The translations under genes and the position numbers were made by a program. From an uncultured Lachnospiraceae bacterium (GTDB lineage Bacteria > Bacillota > Clostridia > Lachnospirales > Lachnospiraceae): DNA of 64,000 nt. Shown here piece by piece: positions 8,110-17,725 of this stretch; the stretch's first letter is position 1, and each line of letters begins with the position of its first letter. The notes beneath the pieces were generated by a model that was not told the origin of the DNA, searched no databases, and saw nothing but the letters and a program-made list of their open reading frames with translations. Location: contig CAJUDH010000011.1 in the NCBI GenBank assembly GCA_910584845.1, positions 1 to 64,000 on the forward strand. The letters run 5' to 3'.

Positions 8110-9219
8110 TTATCCCGTATCTACCAATACCCCATGCTCAGGAGCCCAATGGGCAAAAGCCACGTCGCCGGCCTGGAAAGTAGGATCCATGCCCTGGCGG
8201 CTTGACACCAATTCCCCCAGCGCCCCTGCATCCAGAAAGACCCGCAACATCCCCCCGGCAAAATTTTTCTCCGTTACCAAGAGGCGCAGCCCCCGGCCCC
8301 CTTCCTTCTCCAACCGGACATTTTCGCTTCTCACTGCCATGGCCACCTGCTGCCCCTGCCCGATCTGCCCCAGGCGGACCTGCTCGGCCTGGGCTTTTGA
8401 CAGGGCTGCGGGGACCAAAACTGTCGGCCCTTGTGGACAACAGGAAACCTCAACCCAGGCAACCCCGCCTTCTACTTTCTTTAACCGCCCGGACAAGATA
8501 TTGGCCGTCCCCACAAACCGGGCCGCATAGCTGGTTTTAGGATGGTAATACACTTCATCCGGCGTCCCCACTTGTTCCAGCTTGCCGTTGTCCATCACCA
8601 CAATCCGGTCCGACATATTCAAGGCCTCTTCCTGGTCATGGGTAATGTAGACAAAAGTGATTTTCAGGCGTTTCTGGATGCGCTTTAATTCCACCTGCAT
8701 CTGGCGGCGCAGCTGTAAGTCCAGCGCCCCTAAAGGCTCGTCCAGAAGCAGGACCTGAGGGTTGTTGACCACTGCCCGGGCAATCGCTACACGTTGTTTT
8801 TGCCCGCCGGAAAGTTCAAAAGGCATCCTTTTTTCATAGCCGGGCAGCTGCACCAGTTCCAGCATTTCCCCCACTTTCCGGACAATCTCCTTTTTAGGCA
8901 GCTTTTTCAGCTTAAGCCCATAGGCTATATTGGAAAATACGTTCATATGGGGAAACAAGGCATAATTCTGGAATACGGTATTTACATTCCTCTGGTTAGG
9001 CTCCAGTGCGGTTACATCCTTTCCGTTCAGGAAAACCTTCCCTTCATCCGGGGTTTCCAATCCGGCAATGATCCGCAGGGTAGTGGTCTTTCCGCAGCCG
9101 GACGCACCAAGGAAGGTAATAAATTCCCCCTGCCGGATGGAAAGGCTGATCCCCCTTAGCACTTGGACCTTATCAAAACTTTTCTTGATCCCGTCCAGTT
9201 CCAATATCTGTTCTGCCAC
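8110..9219 (-). CDS. potA: Spermidine/putrescine ABC transporter ATP-binding protein
   Basis: A 369-residue ATPase. The Walker A motif GASGCGKTT begins at residue 38, the signature LSGGQ is at 136-140, Walker B is LLLDEP, and the H-loop His is in YITHDQEEAL. The C-terminal third is a TOBE-like regulatory domain, normal for PotA. The start is a GTG at 9219 with AAGGAG about 8 bases upstream. It is the first gene of the potABCD unit. The terminator at 9251-9293 lies just upstream, and I see no clear promoter in the short remaining gap, so the promoter may lie in the 3' end of the kinase gene. Confidence 0.93.
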   Translation of the reverse strand: MAEQILELDGIKKSFDKVQVLRGISLSIRQGEFITFLGASGCGKTTTLRIIAGLETPDEGKVFLNGKDVTALEPNQRNVNTVFQNYALFPHMNVFSNIAYGLKLKKLPKKEIVRKVGEMLELVQLPGYEKRMPFELSGGQKQRVAIARAVVNNPQVLLLDEPLGALDLQLRRQMQVELKRIQKRLKITFVYITHDQEEALNMSDRIVVMDNGKLEQVGTPDEVYYHPKTSYAARFVGTANILSGRLKKVEGGVAWVEVSCCPQGPTVLVPAALSKAQAEQVRLGQIGQGQQVAMAVRSENVRLEKEGGRGLRLLVTEKNFAGGMLRVFLDAGALGELVSSRQGMDPTFQAGDVAFAHWAPEHGVLVDTG

Positions 9220-9250
9220 GATTTGTCTCCTTATGTTTTTCTTGTAATGC

Positions 9251-9293
9251 GAAAAGCCGCCTGCCCCGGCAGCCTTTTGCCACAGGCAGGCGG
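9251..9293 (-). terminator. Intrinsic terminator after the hybrid kinase gene
   Basis: A 9-bp GC-rich stem (CCGCCTGCC 9257-9265 with GGCAGGCGG 9285-9293) is followed on the minus strand by CTTTTCG. The T-run is short, so some read-through into potA is possible. Confidence 0.65.
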
Positions 9294-9313
9294 ATGGTTA
9301 CCATTGGTTTTGT

Positions 9314-12295
9314 TTACTGGATCCATGTCCTTAACGCTTCTTCCAGCCGTTGGATATCCACCGGTTTGGAAATGTGGCCGTTCATCCCCGCTTCTTCCGA
9401 CTTTCGGATATCATCCGCAAAAGCGTCCGCAGTCATGGCAATAATGGGGATTGCCGTCAGGTCTTCCCTGCCACAGGTGCGGATCCTTTTGGCCGCTTCG
9501 TATCCGTTCATCACCGGCATCTGAATATCCATAAAGATCAGGTCATAATAACCCGGGGCGTTTTCAAGGACGCGGTCAACTGCAATCTGGCCGTTTAAAG
9601 CCTGCTCTACCCGGATCCCCACCACATCCAGAAGTTCCGCCGCCACTTCAATATTCAGTTCATTGTCTTCTACCAGCAAAACCCTTTTGCCGGAAAAATC
9701 CTGCTTTTGGAAGGTTTCCAGGGCTGTGGCCGACTTTTCTTCCCTGCCCAGCCCCAGTACGTCTTTGAGGACCCTTGTAAGCCTGGATTTAAACAGCGGT
9801 TTTTCAATAAACGCATCCACCCCTGCGCTCAAAGCTTCTGCCTCAATGTCTGACCAGTCATAGGCGGACAAAATAATAATCGGGATGTCTTCCCCCACCA
9901 TGCCGCGGATTTCCTTCGCCGTGTCCACCCCGTCTTTCCCCGGCATTTTCCAGTCCAGGATTACCACGGCAAAATCTCTCGCCTCTTCCCTCGCCTGCGC
10001 AATGCGCCTGACGGCGCTGTCCCCGTCCAGTGCATATTCCGCATCCATCTGAAGGCTGCAAAGGATCTCGCAGGCGCTCTCACAGGCAGCTTCCTCGTCG
10101 TCCACCACCAGCACCGGCAAAGAGGCAAAGGCGTCAATATCCTCTTGGGTGATGTCATTGAGTTTCAGGTAAACCATAACCGTAAATGTAGACCCCTGCC
10201 CCAGCACGCTTTCCACACGGATGTCGCCATTCATCATGCGGGCGATATTGACGGCTATGCTCATGCCCAGCCCAGTCCCTTCGATCTTTCCGGTACGGGA
10301 ATCCGCCGCCCGGGAGAACGGTTCAAAAATCTTTTGGATATAATCCTTTTCCATGCCAATCCCGGTGTCTTCAAAGGTAAACTGGTAATATCCGCTCCCC
10401 CTGACGGAAGATGGCTTTTCTTCAATGGAAATGGTTATCTTGCCTCCTGACGGCGTAAACTTAATGGCATTGCCCATAATATTCATAAAGATCTGCTGTA
10501 GCCTCTGTTCGTCACCGATCACGTCCTCATGGTCCAAGCTGGCAATATTGGCGCTTAGTTCCAGCCCTTTTGCATCCATCTGGGAGTGGAACACAGTCAA
10601 AAGGCTTTCGATGGTATCCGAAAGGTTAAAAGCCCCCTCGGTCAGGCTCACCTTGCCGCTTTCGATCCGGCTCATATCCAGGACTTCGTTGATCAGCCCC
10701 AGCAGGTGTTTACTGGAAACGGTAATCTTGCCTAAGGCATCTAAAACCCGCTCTTTTTCGTCAATGTGCATACCGGCCACCGCAGTCATCCCCAGGATGG
10801 CATTCATGGGGGTGCGGATATCGTGGCTCATCCGGGACAAGAAATCGCTTTTGGCAAGGTTTGCCGCCTCTGCGCGCTCTGCCGCCAAGGCCAGCACCTC
10901 TTTCTGCCTTTCCTCCCGGTGGATAATTTCGTCAATGCTGCGGACAGCCAAGGTAATGGCAGACGGGCGGCCGTCGTCCATTTCCGCCACGGTAACGGCG
11001 ACCGAACACCACTCATACTTGCCGTCGTCCGCCATCCTTTTATATTGAAGTTCAATATGGTCTTCGGTTTCAAGCTGCTTTAAGATATTGGGCAGGTCCA
11101 AAAACGACTGGAGCAGCCCCTGGTGCTCCGGGGCAATAATCCCCGTGTCAAAACGGCTAGACACAAACTCTGTGTCATAATCCCCCGACTCCGATTCCTT
11201 GCCGCGGTAGGGGTAAAGCATTTCGTACCTGCCGCTCTTTACGTCGACATAATAGATCGCCCGGTAAGCCCGTGCGGTGCCGTTCATAGCGTTCTGGTAC
11301 ACCCGGTTGCGCCCTGCCATCAAATCCCGTTCCTCGGTAAGGGTTTGGGCCTTTTTTTCCTGCTTATAATCCCGCCATACCTGAAAAGCAACCAGGGCGG
11401 CGCCCAGATGGATGACAATAAAACTGATCAACCGGAAAGTATCGGCGCCCGAAAAGATCTCTTCCTCCGGGATTGTCAGGATTGCCGTCCAGCCATTGTC
11501 CATGTGGTGGAAATAGACATTACGGGAAATGCCGTCTGTAGCCATAACGTCTTCCAAGACCTGGTTCCCCTTTTCCATGTCCACCTTTTCCATGTAGCTT
11601 TTGACTACCTCCTGGTAGGTATCATAGGAATAGTCCATTGCCGTTTTATAGTAAAGCAATGTGCCGTTCCTGCCAGTGAGGTAATAAGAGGCATTTTGGG
11701 GGAGGGACAGGTTTTCGTTGTTCATTTCAAAACAGGAAAACATAATGTCAATTGCCAGAAAACTTCCTGTAGATGGTATGGCCTTACACATGGTAACCAC
11801 AGGCAGGCCGGTTACCACGTCCAAATAAGCCGGGGAAATATAGATCTCCCCATTTGCCGCCATAGCCCCTTTATAATAGTCCATATCTTCCACGGGGTAA
11901 TTTTCCATGGCCTCAATCTTTGGATTATTGGATATTAGCTCGGACCCTCCCTTTGCTTTCCCGTAAATCTGGATATGATCCGCCCCGTACATGGCTGTCA
12001 GGCCATTCATAAAAGGATACAACCCTTCTTTGAGTTCTTCAATGGAGATGTTATCTTTCTCCCTTTCTTCCACATAATTGGCACTGATTGTCAAAATCGA
12101 CTCGCAAGTGCGCATGTTGCCTTCCTCCGCAGAAGAATAGTTCTCTACCAGCGTAAGCCCCATTTTATTGGTATTCTCCATCAGGGACCTGCGAAGGATA
12201 TTTGTACAAAGCATGATTACCAGAATAAACATTGCCAGCACAATCAAGTTGTTGCCAAGCCTTCTCCATAATTGCTTTTTTTTCTGTCTACTCAT
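9314..12295 (-). CDS. Hybrid sensor histidine kinase with two receiver domains
   Basis: A 993-residue membrane kinase. Transmembrane helices lie near residues 14-33 and 288-305 and enclose a sensor region of about 250 residues that resembles a Cache fold. A PAS-like segment (about 330-460) is followed by HisKA with the phosphorylated His491 in MSHDIRTPMNAI, and HATPase boxes at NAIKFT, EDTGIGM and GTGLGMSI. Two receivers follow: the first with Asp732/733, phospho-site Asp781 (LDWKMPG) and Lys832; the second with Asp877, Asp923 (MDIQMPVMNG) and Lys977. Both look functional. No HPt domain is fused, so an external one is expected. The ATG at 12295 has only a weak AAAGG upstream. No dedicated response regulator is adjacent. 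The ligand is unknown; the polyamine operon next to it is suggestive only. Confidence 0.93.
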   Translation of the reverse strand: MSRQKKKQLWRRLGNNLIVLAMFILVIMLCTNILRRSLMENTNKMGLTLVENYSSAEEGNMRTCESILTISANYVEEREKDNISIEELKEGLYPFMNGLTAMYGADHIQIYGKAKGGSELISNNPKIEAMENYPVEDMDYYKGAMAANGEIYISPAYLDVVTGLPVVTMCKAIPSTGSFLAIDIMFSCFEMNNENLSLPQNASYYLTGRNGTLLYYKTAMDYSYDTYQEVVKSYMEKVDMEKGNQVLEDVMATDGISRNVYFHHMDNGWTAILTIPEEEIFSGADTFRLISFIVIHLGAALVAFQVWRDYKQEKKAQTLTEERDLMAGRNRVYQNAMNGTARAYRAIYYVDVKSGRYEMLYPYRGKESESGDYDTEFVSSRFDTGIIAPEHQGLLQSFLDLPNILKQLETEDHIELQYKRMADDGKYEWCSVAVTVAEMDDGRPSAITLAVRSIDEIIHREERQKEVLALAAERAEAANLAKSDFLSRMSHDIRTPMNAILGMTAVAGMHIDEKERVLDALGKITVSSKHLLGLINEVLDMSRIESGKVSLTEGAFNLSDTIESLLTVFHSQMDAKGLELSANIASLDHEDVIGDEQRLQQIFMNIMGNAIKFTPSGGKITISIEEKPSSVRGSGYYQFTFEDTGIGMEKDYIQKIFEPFSRAADSRTGKIEGTGLGMSIAVNIARMMNGDIRVESVLGQGSTFTVMVYLKLNDITQEDIDAFASLPVLVVDDEEAACESACEILCSLQMDAEYALDGDSAVRRIAQAREEARDFAVVILDWKMPGKDGVDTAKEIRGMVGEDIPIIILSAYDWSDIEAEALSAGVDAFIEKPLFKSRLTRVLKDVLGLGREEKSATALETFQKQDFSGKRVLLVEDNELNIEVAAELLDVVGIRVEQALNGQIAVDRVLENAPGYYDLIFMDIQMPVMNGYEAAKRIRTCGREDLTAIPIIAMTADAFADDIRKSEEAGMNGHISKPVDIQRLEEALRTWIQ

Positions 12296-12402
12296 TTTAT
12301 TGTAACCTTTTCTTCTAAATTTGCCCCGTTAGCGCATGTTGCTACCGGCAGATATTTTAAGCTTTGGGGGCATGGCAATATTTGCCGTTTTACCCTCCCC
12401 CA

Positions 12403-12939
12403 TTATTTTGCCGTTTCCGGAAGGTTAAACCATGCCCGTTCTTCAAAGGGTTTCTTCCCTTTTGCCGGATGCACTTCCTCTGCCGCAACCCCTACCGGCA
12501 GCAGGCATACCATGCGCAGCCCTTCCGGGACGCGTAAAAGGGCGGAAATCGGGTCCGTATACCTTCGGATCCCCCTTTCGTACCAACAAGAGTCATATCC
12601 CAGTGATTTCATTGCCAGAAGCATATTTTCCACTGCGGCGCCATAATCCTGGACATTATAAAAATGCCCGTCTATCCCGGCAATTTCCTGGGTAAACACC
12701 AAAATAAACGCCGGGGCTGTCTGGCAGGAAGGGTTTGGGAAAATCTGTTTGACCCCTTTTACCAGCTCTTCTTCATCCACCGCAATAAAGGAAGGGGTCT
12801 GCCGGTTGCAGCCGGACGGGGCGGCTATCCCCGCCTTAAGGATCATGGCCAGGTCTTCGCGGGGGACCGGTTCGTTTTTGAATCTCCCCCTGTAGCTTGA
12901 CCGGTTAAAAATGGTGTTCAACGTTTGGTTTTCCGTCAT
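12403..12939 (-). CDS. Nitroreductase-family flavoprotein
   Basis: A 178-residue NAD(P)H/FMN oxidoreductase. The FMN-binding start IFNRSSYRGRF, AAPSGCNRQTPSF and the GYDSCWY segment are typical. It is at the short end for the family. The ATG at 12939 follows AAAGGGAGAAAAT; an ATG 33 bases earlier is less likely. The gene is single and separated from neighbours by about 90-100 bases on both sides. The substrate cannot be told from the sequence. Confidence 0.85.
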   Translation of the reverse strand: MTENQTLNTIFNRSSYRGRFKNEPVPREDLAMILKAGIAAPSGCNRQTPSFIAVDEEELVKGVKQIFPNPSCQTAPAFILVFTQEIAGIDGHFYNVQDYGAAVENMLLAMKSLGYDSCWYERGIRRYTDPISALLRVPEGLRMVCLLPVGVAAEEVHPAKGKKPFEERAWFNLPETAK

Positions 12940-13027
12940 ATTTTCTCCCTTTCTATACGATTTCGCGTTCATGGGGGGCCTTTCCCTATATCAAACCTAC
13001 GTTCATGGGGGAGGGGTCCTCCTTCCC

Positions 13028-16000
13028 CTAATCAAACAGGCTCATTTGATGGTAGCCGTCCCACCCTTTATGCCTTTGGGCCGCTTCCTTTTGGATGGCC
13101 TTATCCGGTATATGCCGGATAAAAGGCGATAATTCCCCGGAACTTGTCATAATCAGCTCTTCTTTTGCCCTGGTCATCGCTACGTAGAGGAGCCTTCTTT
13201 CTTCTTCCGGATCCCCCTCCCGCCCTTGAAAGTCCAAGGGGATCATCCCTTTCCTGGCGCCATATAGGAGGACCACCGGAAATTCCAGGCCTTTGGAACC
13301 GTGTATGGTCATCAAGGTTACCGCGTCGGCTGTATACGTTTTCCCGCCGCACCGTTTCAGGTCACTTTCCCTTCCAAACGCCAAGGATGTGAGCATTTCT
13401 TCCATGGTACGGTAAAACACAGCCATGGCCGCCAGTTTTTCCATGGACGGATCTTCGGAAAGCCCTATATCCTTGATCCAGGAAGCCCATAACTTTTGGG
13501 GGTTGCCCCTCTTGCAGGAATTGCCATATTTCTCCGACAGTATGGAATATTGGGATTGGAAGGGCCCATCTTCTTTCTGGCCCCATAAAAGCTTACGGCA
13601 CAACTTTCTTGACAGGCCGTCCTCCGGGTTTAAAAGGCTCCGGAAAAACCCCAAACTCCCCCGGACCACATCTTCTTCCAAAAAACCTTCCCGGCCAGCC
13701 ACCACATAAGGCACCCCTTCTTTTTTCAGGCATGTTTCCAAAAGCCCTGCCTGGCGGTGGGTGCGGTAAAGCACTGCTATATCCGCAAAACTTCTGGGGA
13801 TCCGGCCATCCGGGCAGGAAAACCCCTCCTGGGCATCCAGCATATCCATCCCGCCCACTAGGCGGTTGATTTCCTTGGCAACAAAAATTGCCTCATCCCT
13901 CTCTTTTTCTGCCTGAACCAGGCGGACCGGAAAACCGGATCCCTTTACTGGCTCTAAAAGCTTCCCGCCATTTTGCAGGATTGCCCCACATGCTGCCAGG
14001 ATTTCCGGGGTGGACCGGTAATTTTTCCGCAAATAAACCTGATTGGTATCCCCTTCCTGGCAAAAGCATTCAAAATTTTTATAATCCGCCCCCCGAAAAC
14101 CATAGATTGCCTGATTGGGGTCGCCGATAAAAAAGGTTTCCCTGCCCCCTCGGCCCCATGCCTGGACCAGGCGGTATTGCAAAGGGTTAATATCCTGGAA
14201 TTCATCTACCAAAAGGTAGGGGAAGGACGTTGCCCCCTCTTGTGCCATTTTGAGCGCCTTTATCAGTAAATCGTCAAAATCATAGGCGGCCATGGCGGCA
14301 AGCCGTTCCTGGTAACGCGTAGCTGCCTGGTTTACCTTTAAACGTTCCTGCCCTTCCCATCCCCCGTCCCCTTTGCCCTCCGCGGCTTCTATTTTCCTTT
14401 GGGAAATCTTCTGCCGAAGGCGTTTTGGGTTTTCCCCGATCCCTAGTTCCTCAGCCACCTCCCTCACCAGTTCCAGCGCCGCGCTTTCTTCAGCCAATAT
14501 AAATTTTTCTCCTGCTGCTTTTAACTGTTCCATGCTGATGGAGTGGAAAGTGCCGATCCGTATCTTATTTACTATGGGCTTCTTGCCTAATTGGTGTTCT
14601 AAACGGGTTTTCATTTCCCGGGCCGCCTGGTTGGTAAAAGTGACCGCCGTGATTTCCGACGGTTTTACTTTGCGGTTTTCCAACAAATAGAGGATCCGGG
14701 AAACAAGGGTTTTGGTTTTGCCAGTCCCTGGCCCTGCAGCCACTGCAATCTTCGGGGACACAGAACGAACCGCACTTAGCTGCTCTTCATTGAGGGCAGC
14801 CGCCGCCGGTGCGTTTTCCGCCGTGGGGGGAGCGGGGGCCTTTTGAAGGTTGGCGCCTGCGCCCGTTACCGGCCGTGCTGGCGCCCTTTTGCCGGTCAGC
14901 GCCTTTTGGCTGCCGGCATATATGCCTTCCCCTGGCTGCCCCTCCGCTTCCTGCCGGCCTTTTTGCCCGTCATGCGCCGCCTCCCCTAAGGGGGGCCCGC
15001 CCCATGCAAACAGGCTCATTTGGCCTTCCATGGACGCTATCTCCCATGGTTCAAACAGCCGGATGATACCGTACTCTCCGTCAAATCCAGGGAAACGCCG
15101 CACCTTCCCCTGCCGGAGCCTGCGGATCCCCTCGGCGATTGGATAACCGCATTGCCTTTGGATCTCCTCTATGGGCCGCTCCCTTAAAATGGAAAACTCC
15201 GTCCCCAGTTTAGCCAACATTTCCGTATACTTATTCTGGCTTTTCTTGCTGGTGGCAGAACTGCCTGTGGAAGCGGCAATCACTTCCGGCAACGGCACCA
15301 GGCTTTCAAACGGTACCGCCCCCGGACGTACAAAGCCTTCGTCCCGGTCCGCCAGCTGCCCAATCCGGTGGGAAACCCCCAAAGTGAGCTTTTTACCGCA
15401 CACCGGGCATTTCCCCTGGTATTTTTCCGCCTCGCCGGGGCTTAGGCACAAATTGCATTTCCGGTGCCCGTCATAAAAATATTTGCCTTCCTCCGGAAAA
15501 AATTCAATGGTCCCCATAAGCCCTTCCCCTTCCTGGATTGCGCCGTACAAACCGTCATAGGACAGGGGGATGTCAAGGAGGTTTGCCTCCCGCCCCAGTT
15601 TTGCCGGGGAATGGGCGTCTGAGTTGGAGACCAGCTGAAACCGGTCCAGCGCCGAAAGGCGCCAGTTCATAGCCGGGTCAGAAGACAGCCCGGTTTCCAT
15701 GGCATGGACATAGGGCGTCAAATCTTCAAAGCATTCCTCCACGGTGTCAAACCCAGAAAAGGCCCCAAACATAGAAAAATGAGGGGTCCAAATATGGGCA
15801 GGCACAAAAATAGCCCGGGGGCAAACCTCTAAGGTAACCTCTAAAAGGTCCCGGCTGTCCAGGCCCAATATTGGCCTTCCGTCGGAATGGATGTTGCCGA
15901 TGGCTTCCAGCCTTTTGGACAGCCGGCCAGCCTCTGAAAGGCCCGGCAGCAGGATCAGGTTATGGACTTTGCGCACCCGCCCGTTTTTCTTATAAATGGA

Positions 16001-16288
16001 ACTGACCTCCCCGGAAACCACAAACCGGGGGGAAATATCGCCCTCCAACCCCCCTTGCCGGAATATAGGGCCTTTCAGCCGTAGCCCTTCCCGCAGGCAA
16101 TACAGGCCTTCCTCCGCAGGGATCAGCTTTTCTTCCAATTCCTGCCGCCATGCGGGATGGGTAAAATCCCCGGTCCCAAGCAGGTGGATGCCCTTCCTCC
16201 TGGCCCACAATTCCAGATATTCGGGGACGCATTCCCTGCTGGTGGCCCGGGAATACCGGGAATGGATATGTAAATCCGCAATATACAT
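13028..16288 (-). CDS. EndoQ-like PHP endonuclease fused to a UvrD/PcrA-type helicase
   Basis: An unusual 1086-residue fusion. Residues 1-260 form a PHP phosphoesterase domain starting MYIADLHIHSRYSRA; a CNLC...CPVC zinc site follows at about 278-297, and the part up to about 430 matches the EndoQ family, which nicks DNA 5' of deaminated bases. After a Gly/Ala/Pro-rich linker comes an SF1 helicase with Walker A GPGTGKT (519-525), DEFQD (695-699), GDPNQAIYGFRGAD, and YVAMTRAKEEL near 1035. A QMSLF motif, like those that bind the sliding clamp, occurs at the end of the EndoQ part (423-427) and again at the extreme C-terminus (1081-1085). The ATG at 16288 follows GAAGGAAACGCAT, 16 bases after the cbiA stop, so the two genes are probably co-transcribed. 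Confidence 0.9.
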   Translation of the reverse strand: MYIADLHIHSRYSRATSRECVPEYLELWARRKGIHLLGTGDFTHPAWRQELEEKLIPAEEGLYCLREGLRLKGPIFRQGGLEGDISPRFVVSGEVSSIYKKNGRVRKVHNLILLPGLSEAGRLSKRLEAIGNIHSDGRPILGLDSRDLLEVTLEVCPRAIFVPAHIWTPHFSMFGAFSGFDTVEECFEDLTPYVHAMETGLSSDPAMNWRLSALDRFQLVSNSDAHSPAKLGREANLLDIPLSYDGLYGAIQEGEGLMGTIEFFPEEGKYFYDGHRKCNLCLSPGEAEKYQGKCPVCGKKLTLGVSHRIGQLADRDEGFVRPGAVPFESLVPLPEVIAASTGSSATSKKSQNKYTEMLAKLGTEFSILRERPIEEIQRQCGYPIAEGIRRLRQGKVRRFPGFDGEYGIIRLFEPWEIASMEGQMSLFAWGGPPLGEAAHDGQKGRQEAEGQPGEGIYAGSQKALTGKRAPARPVTGAGANLQKAPAPPTAENAPAAAALNEEQLSAVRSVSPKIAVAAGPGTGKTKTLVSRILYLLENRKVKPSEITAVTFTNQAAREMKTRLEHQLGKKPIVNKIRIGTFHSISMEQLKAAGEKFILAEESAALELVREVAEELGIGENPKRLRQKISQRKIEAAEGKGDGGWEGQERLKVNQAATRYQERLAAMAAYDFDDLLIKALKMAQEGATSFPYLLVDEFQDINPLQYRLVQAWGRGGRETFFIGDPNQAIYGFRGADYKNFECFCQEGDTNQVYLRKNYRSTPEILAACGAILQNGGKLLEPVKGSGFPVRLVQAEKERDEAIFVAKEINRLVGGMDMLDAQEGFSCPDGRIPRSFADIAVLYRTHRQAGLLETCLKKEGVPYVVAGREGFLEEDVVRGSLGFFRSLLNPEDGLSRKLCRKLLWGQKEDGPFQSQYSILSEKYGNSCKRGNPQKLWASWIKDIGLSEDPSMEKLAAMAVFYRTMEEMLTSLAFGRESDLKRCGGKTYTADAVTLMTIHGSKGLEFPVVLLYGARKGMIPLDFQGREGDPEEERRLLYVAMTRAKEELIMTSSGELSPFIRHIPDKAIQKEAAQRHKGWDGYHQMSLFD

Positions 16289-16304
16289 ATGCGTTTCCTT
16301 CGTT

Positions 16305-17648
16305 TCATTTATTATTTTCAAGGAATTTCAGAATCCAATCGGCACATGACCCGTAATACAGGTGGGGGAATCCGGCGATCATCCCGTCCGTCACATGCAT
16401 ACAGTCCCATCCCCGGGAACTTAAAGGTTTGGCCGCCTTAAAATCCGTCCCCGGAAGCGTGCTGTCCCAGTAGTGGAATTCATGCCCGCGGGCCATCCGG
16501 TTCCCTTGTTTGTCATACAAAATAATATATCCGAACCGGGACAGGCCCCCTTTGCGGTATCCGCTGCCCTGAACCAGGCCCGCCATAGGATAGGAAACAC
16601 CGTCCGCCCCTTCCAGCATTTCATGGAGGTAAAGGAACCCCCCGCATTCCGCCAAAAATTTTATCCCCTGCCTTTTGGCCATGCGAAGTTCCTCCAGCAT
16701 GGTTTTATTCTCTGACAGCCCTTTGGCATAGATTTCAGGATACCCGCCCCCCAATAAGATAGCCGAAATGCCGCCACTTGGCAGGTGCTTGTCGTGAAGG
16801 GGGCTAAACGGGATCAGGTCCCATCCGTTTTGTTCCAGTAAATCCAGGTTCTCCTGATAATAAAAGCAAAAAGCCTCATCCCTGGCAACCGCAAGGTTTC
16901 CCTTCCTTTTTCCTTTTTGCCTTTTTATCGGGTGTTGGCCTGTGCCGATTGGTATAGGCGGCGCGCTTCCTGCCAGTTCAAGAAGGCCCTCTACGTCCAG
17001 GCATGGCTCCAGCCGGTCTGCCCAGGCTTTTACCTTTTCCCGCATCCTGGCCTGTTCCCCGGGCAAAGTAAGCCCTAAATGGCGGCTCTCCCATTCTGCC
17101 TCCCCACACGGGGGGGCTGCGCCGTACAAGCGGACCCCCAGGTCCTTAAGGTATGGCCGCAGCCGGTCTGCCATCACGGGCGAAACCCTATTTAGGATAA
17201 CCCCGCAAATGCGGCTGTCCGGTTTATATTCCAGAAACCCTTTCACCATAGCTGCCAAAGACAAGCCGCTTTTTTTCCCGTCCACCACCAGGACTACCGG
17301 TGTATCGGTAATCTGGGCGACCTCATAAGCGCTGGCATGTGTAGAGGTTCCCGCAACCCCGTCATAATATCCCATGGCCCCTTCAATAATAGCCATGTCC
17401 GCCTCTTCTGCCTTTTTTTCAAACAGGTCCTTCACCTGTTCCGGCGGCAAAAAAAAACTGTCCAAATTATATCCCGGAATCCCCAGTACGTATTGATGGA
17501 ACATAGGGTCGATATAATCCGGTCCACATTTGTAGGACACGCAGGAGACCTTCCGCCTTTGGAGGATTTCCAGTATACCGCAGGTGATGGCGGTTTTCCC
17601 GCTTCCGCTGCAAGGTGCGGCAAATAAAAGCCTTGGAAGCTTTTTCAT
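16305..17648 (-). CDS. cbiA: Cobyrinate a,c-diamide synthase
   Basis: A 447-residue glutamine-dependent amidase of cobalamin synthesis. The N-terminal dethiobiotin synthetase-like ATPase has the P-loop AAPCSGSGKT and CGPDYIDPMFH; the C-terminal class I glutamine amidotransferase has the Cys in FLAECGGFLYL and the His in RGHEFHYW. Start at 17648 (GGGGG 8 bases upstream); an in-frame ATG at 17663 is also possible. No other cobalamin gene occurs in the window, so this is an orphan copy, transcribed ahead of the EndoQ-helicase gene. It either serves a cobalamin pathway elsewhere in the genome or acts in a related amidation. Confidence 0.9.
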   Translation of the reverse strand: MKKLPRLLFAAPCSGSGKTAITCGILEILQRRKVSCVSYKCGPDYIDPMFHQYVLGIPGYNLDSFFLPPEQVKDLFEKKAEEADMAIIEGAMGYYDGVAGTSTHASAYEVAQITDTPVVLVVDGKKSGLSLAAMVKGFLEYKPDSRICGVILNRVSPVMADRLRPYLKDLGVRLYGAAPPCGEAEWESRHLGLTLPGEQARMREKVKAWADRLEPCLDVEGLLELAGSAPPIPIGTGQHPIKRQKGKRKGNLAVARDEAFCFYYQENLDLLEQNGWDLIPFSPLHDKHLPSGGISAILLGGGYPEIYAKGLSENKTMLEELRMAKRQGIKFLAECGGFLYLHEMLEGADGVSYPMAGLVQGSGYRKGGLSRFGYIILYDKQGNRMARGHEFHYWDSTLPGTDFKAAKPLSSRGWDCMHVTDGMIAGFPHLYYGSCADWILKFLENNK

Positions 17649-17725
17649 TTTTATTTCCCCCATGCCCCCTTCCTTGCCCCGTATACCCGTACAAGGCTTG
17701 AATGGTATTCAGCCGAACCCTCTGC

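Noticed and set aside
11123..11938. 271-codon open frame on the plus strand
   Set aside because: It lies antisense to the hybrid kinase, has no ribosome-binding site and its residues look like a shadow of the real gene. The same holds for 48398-49234, 29051-29827 and 43649-44416.
13028..16288. Plain PcrA/UvrD helicase
   Set aside because: The first 430 residues are a PHP and zinc-site module that ordinary PcrA lacks, so the simple name would hide the fusion.
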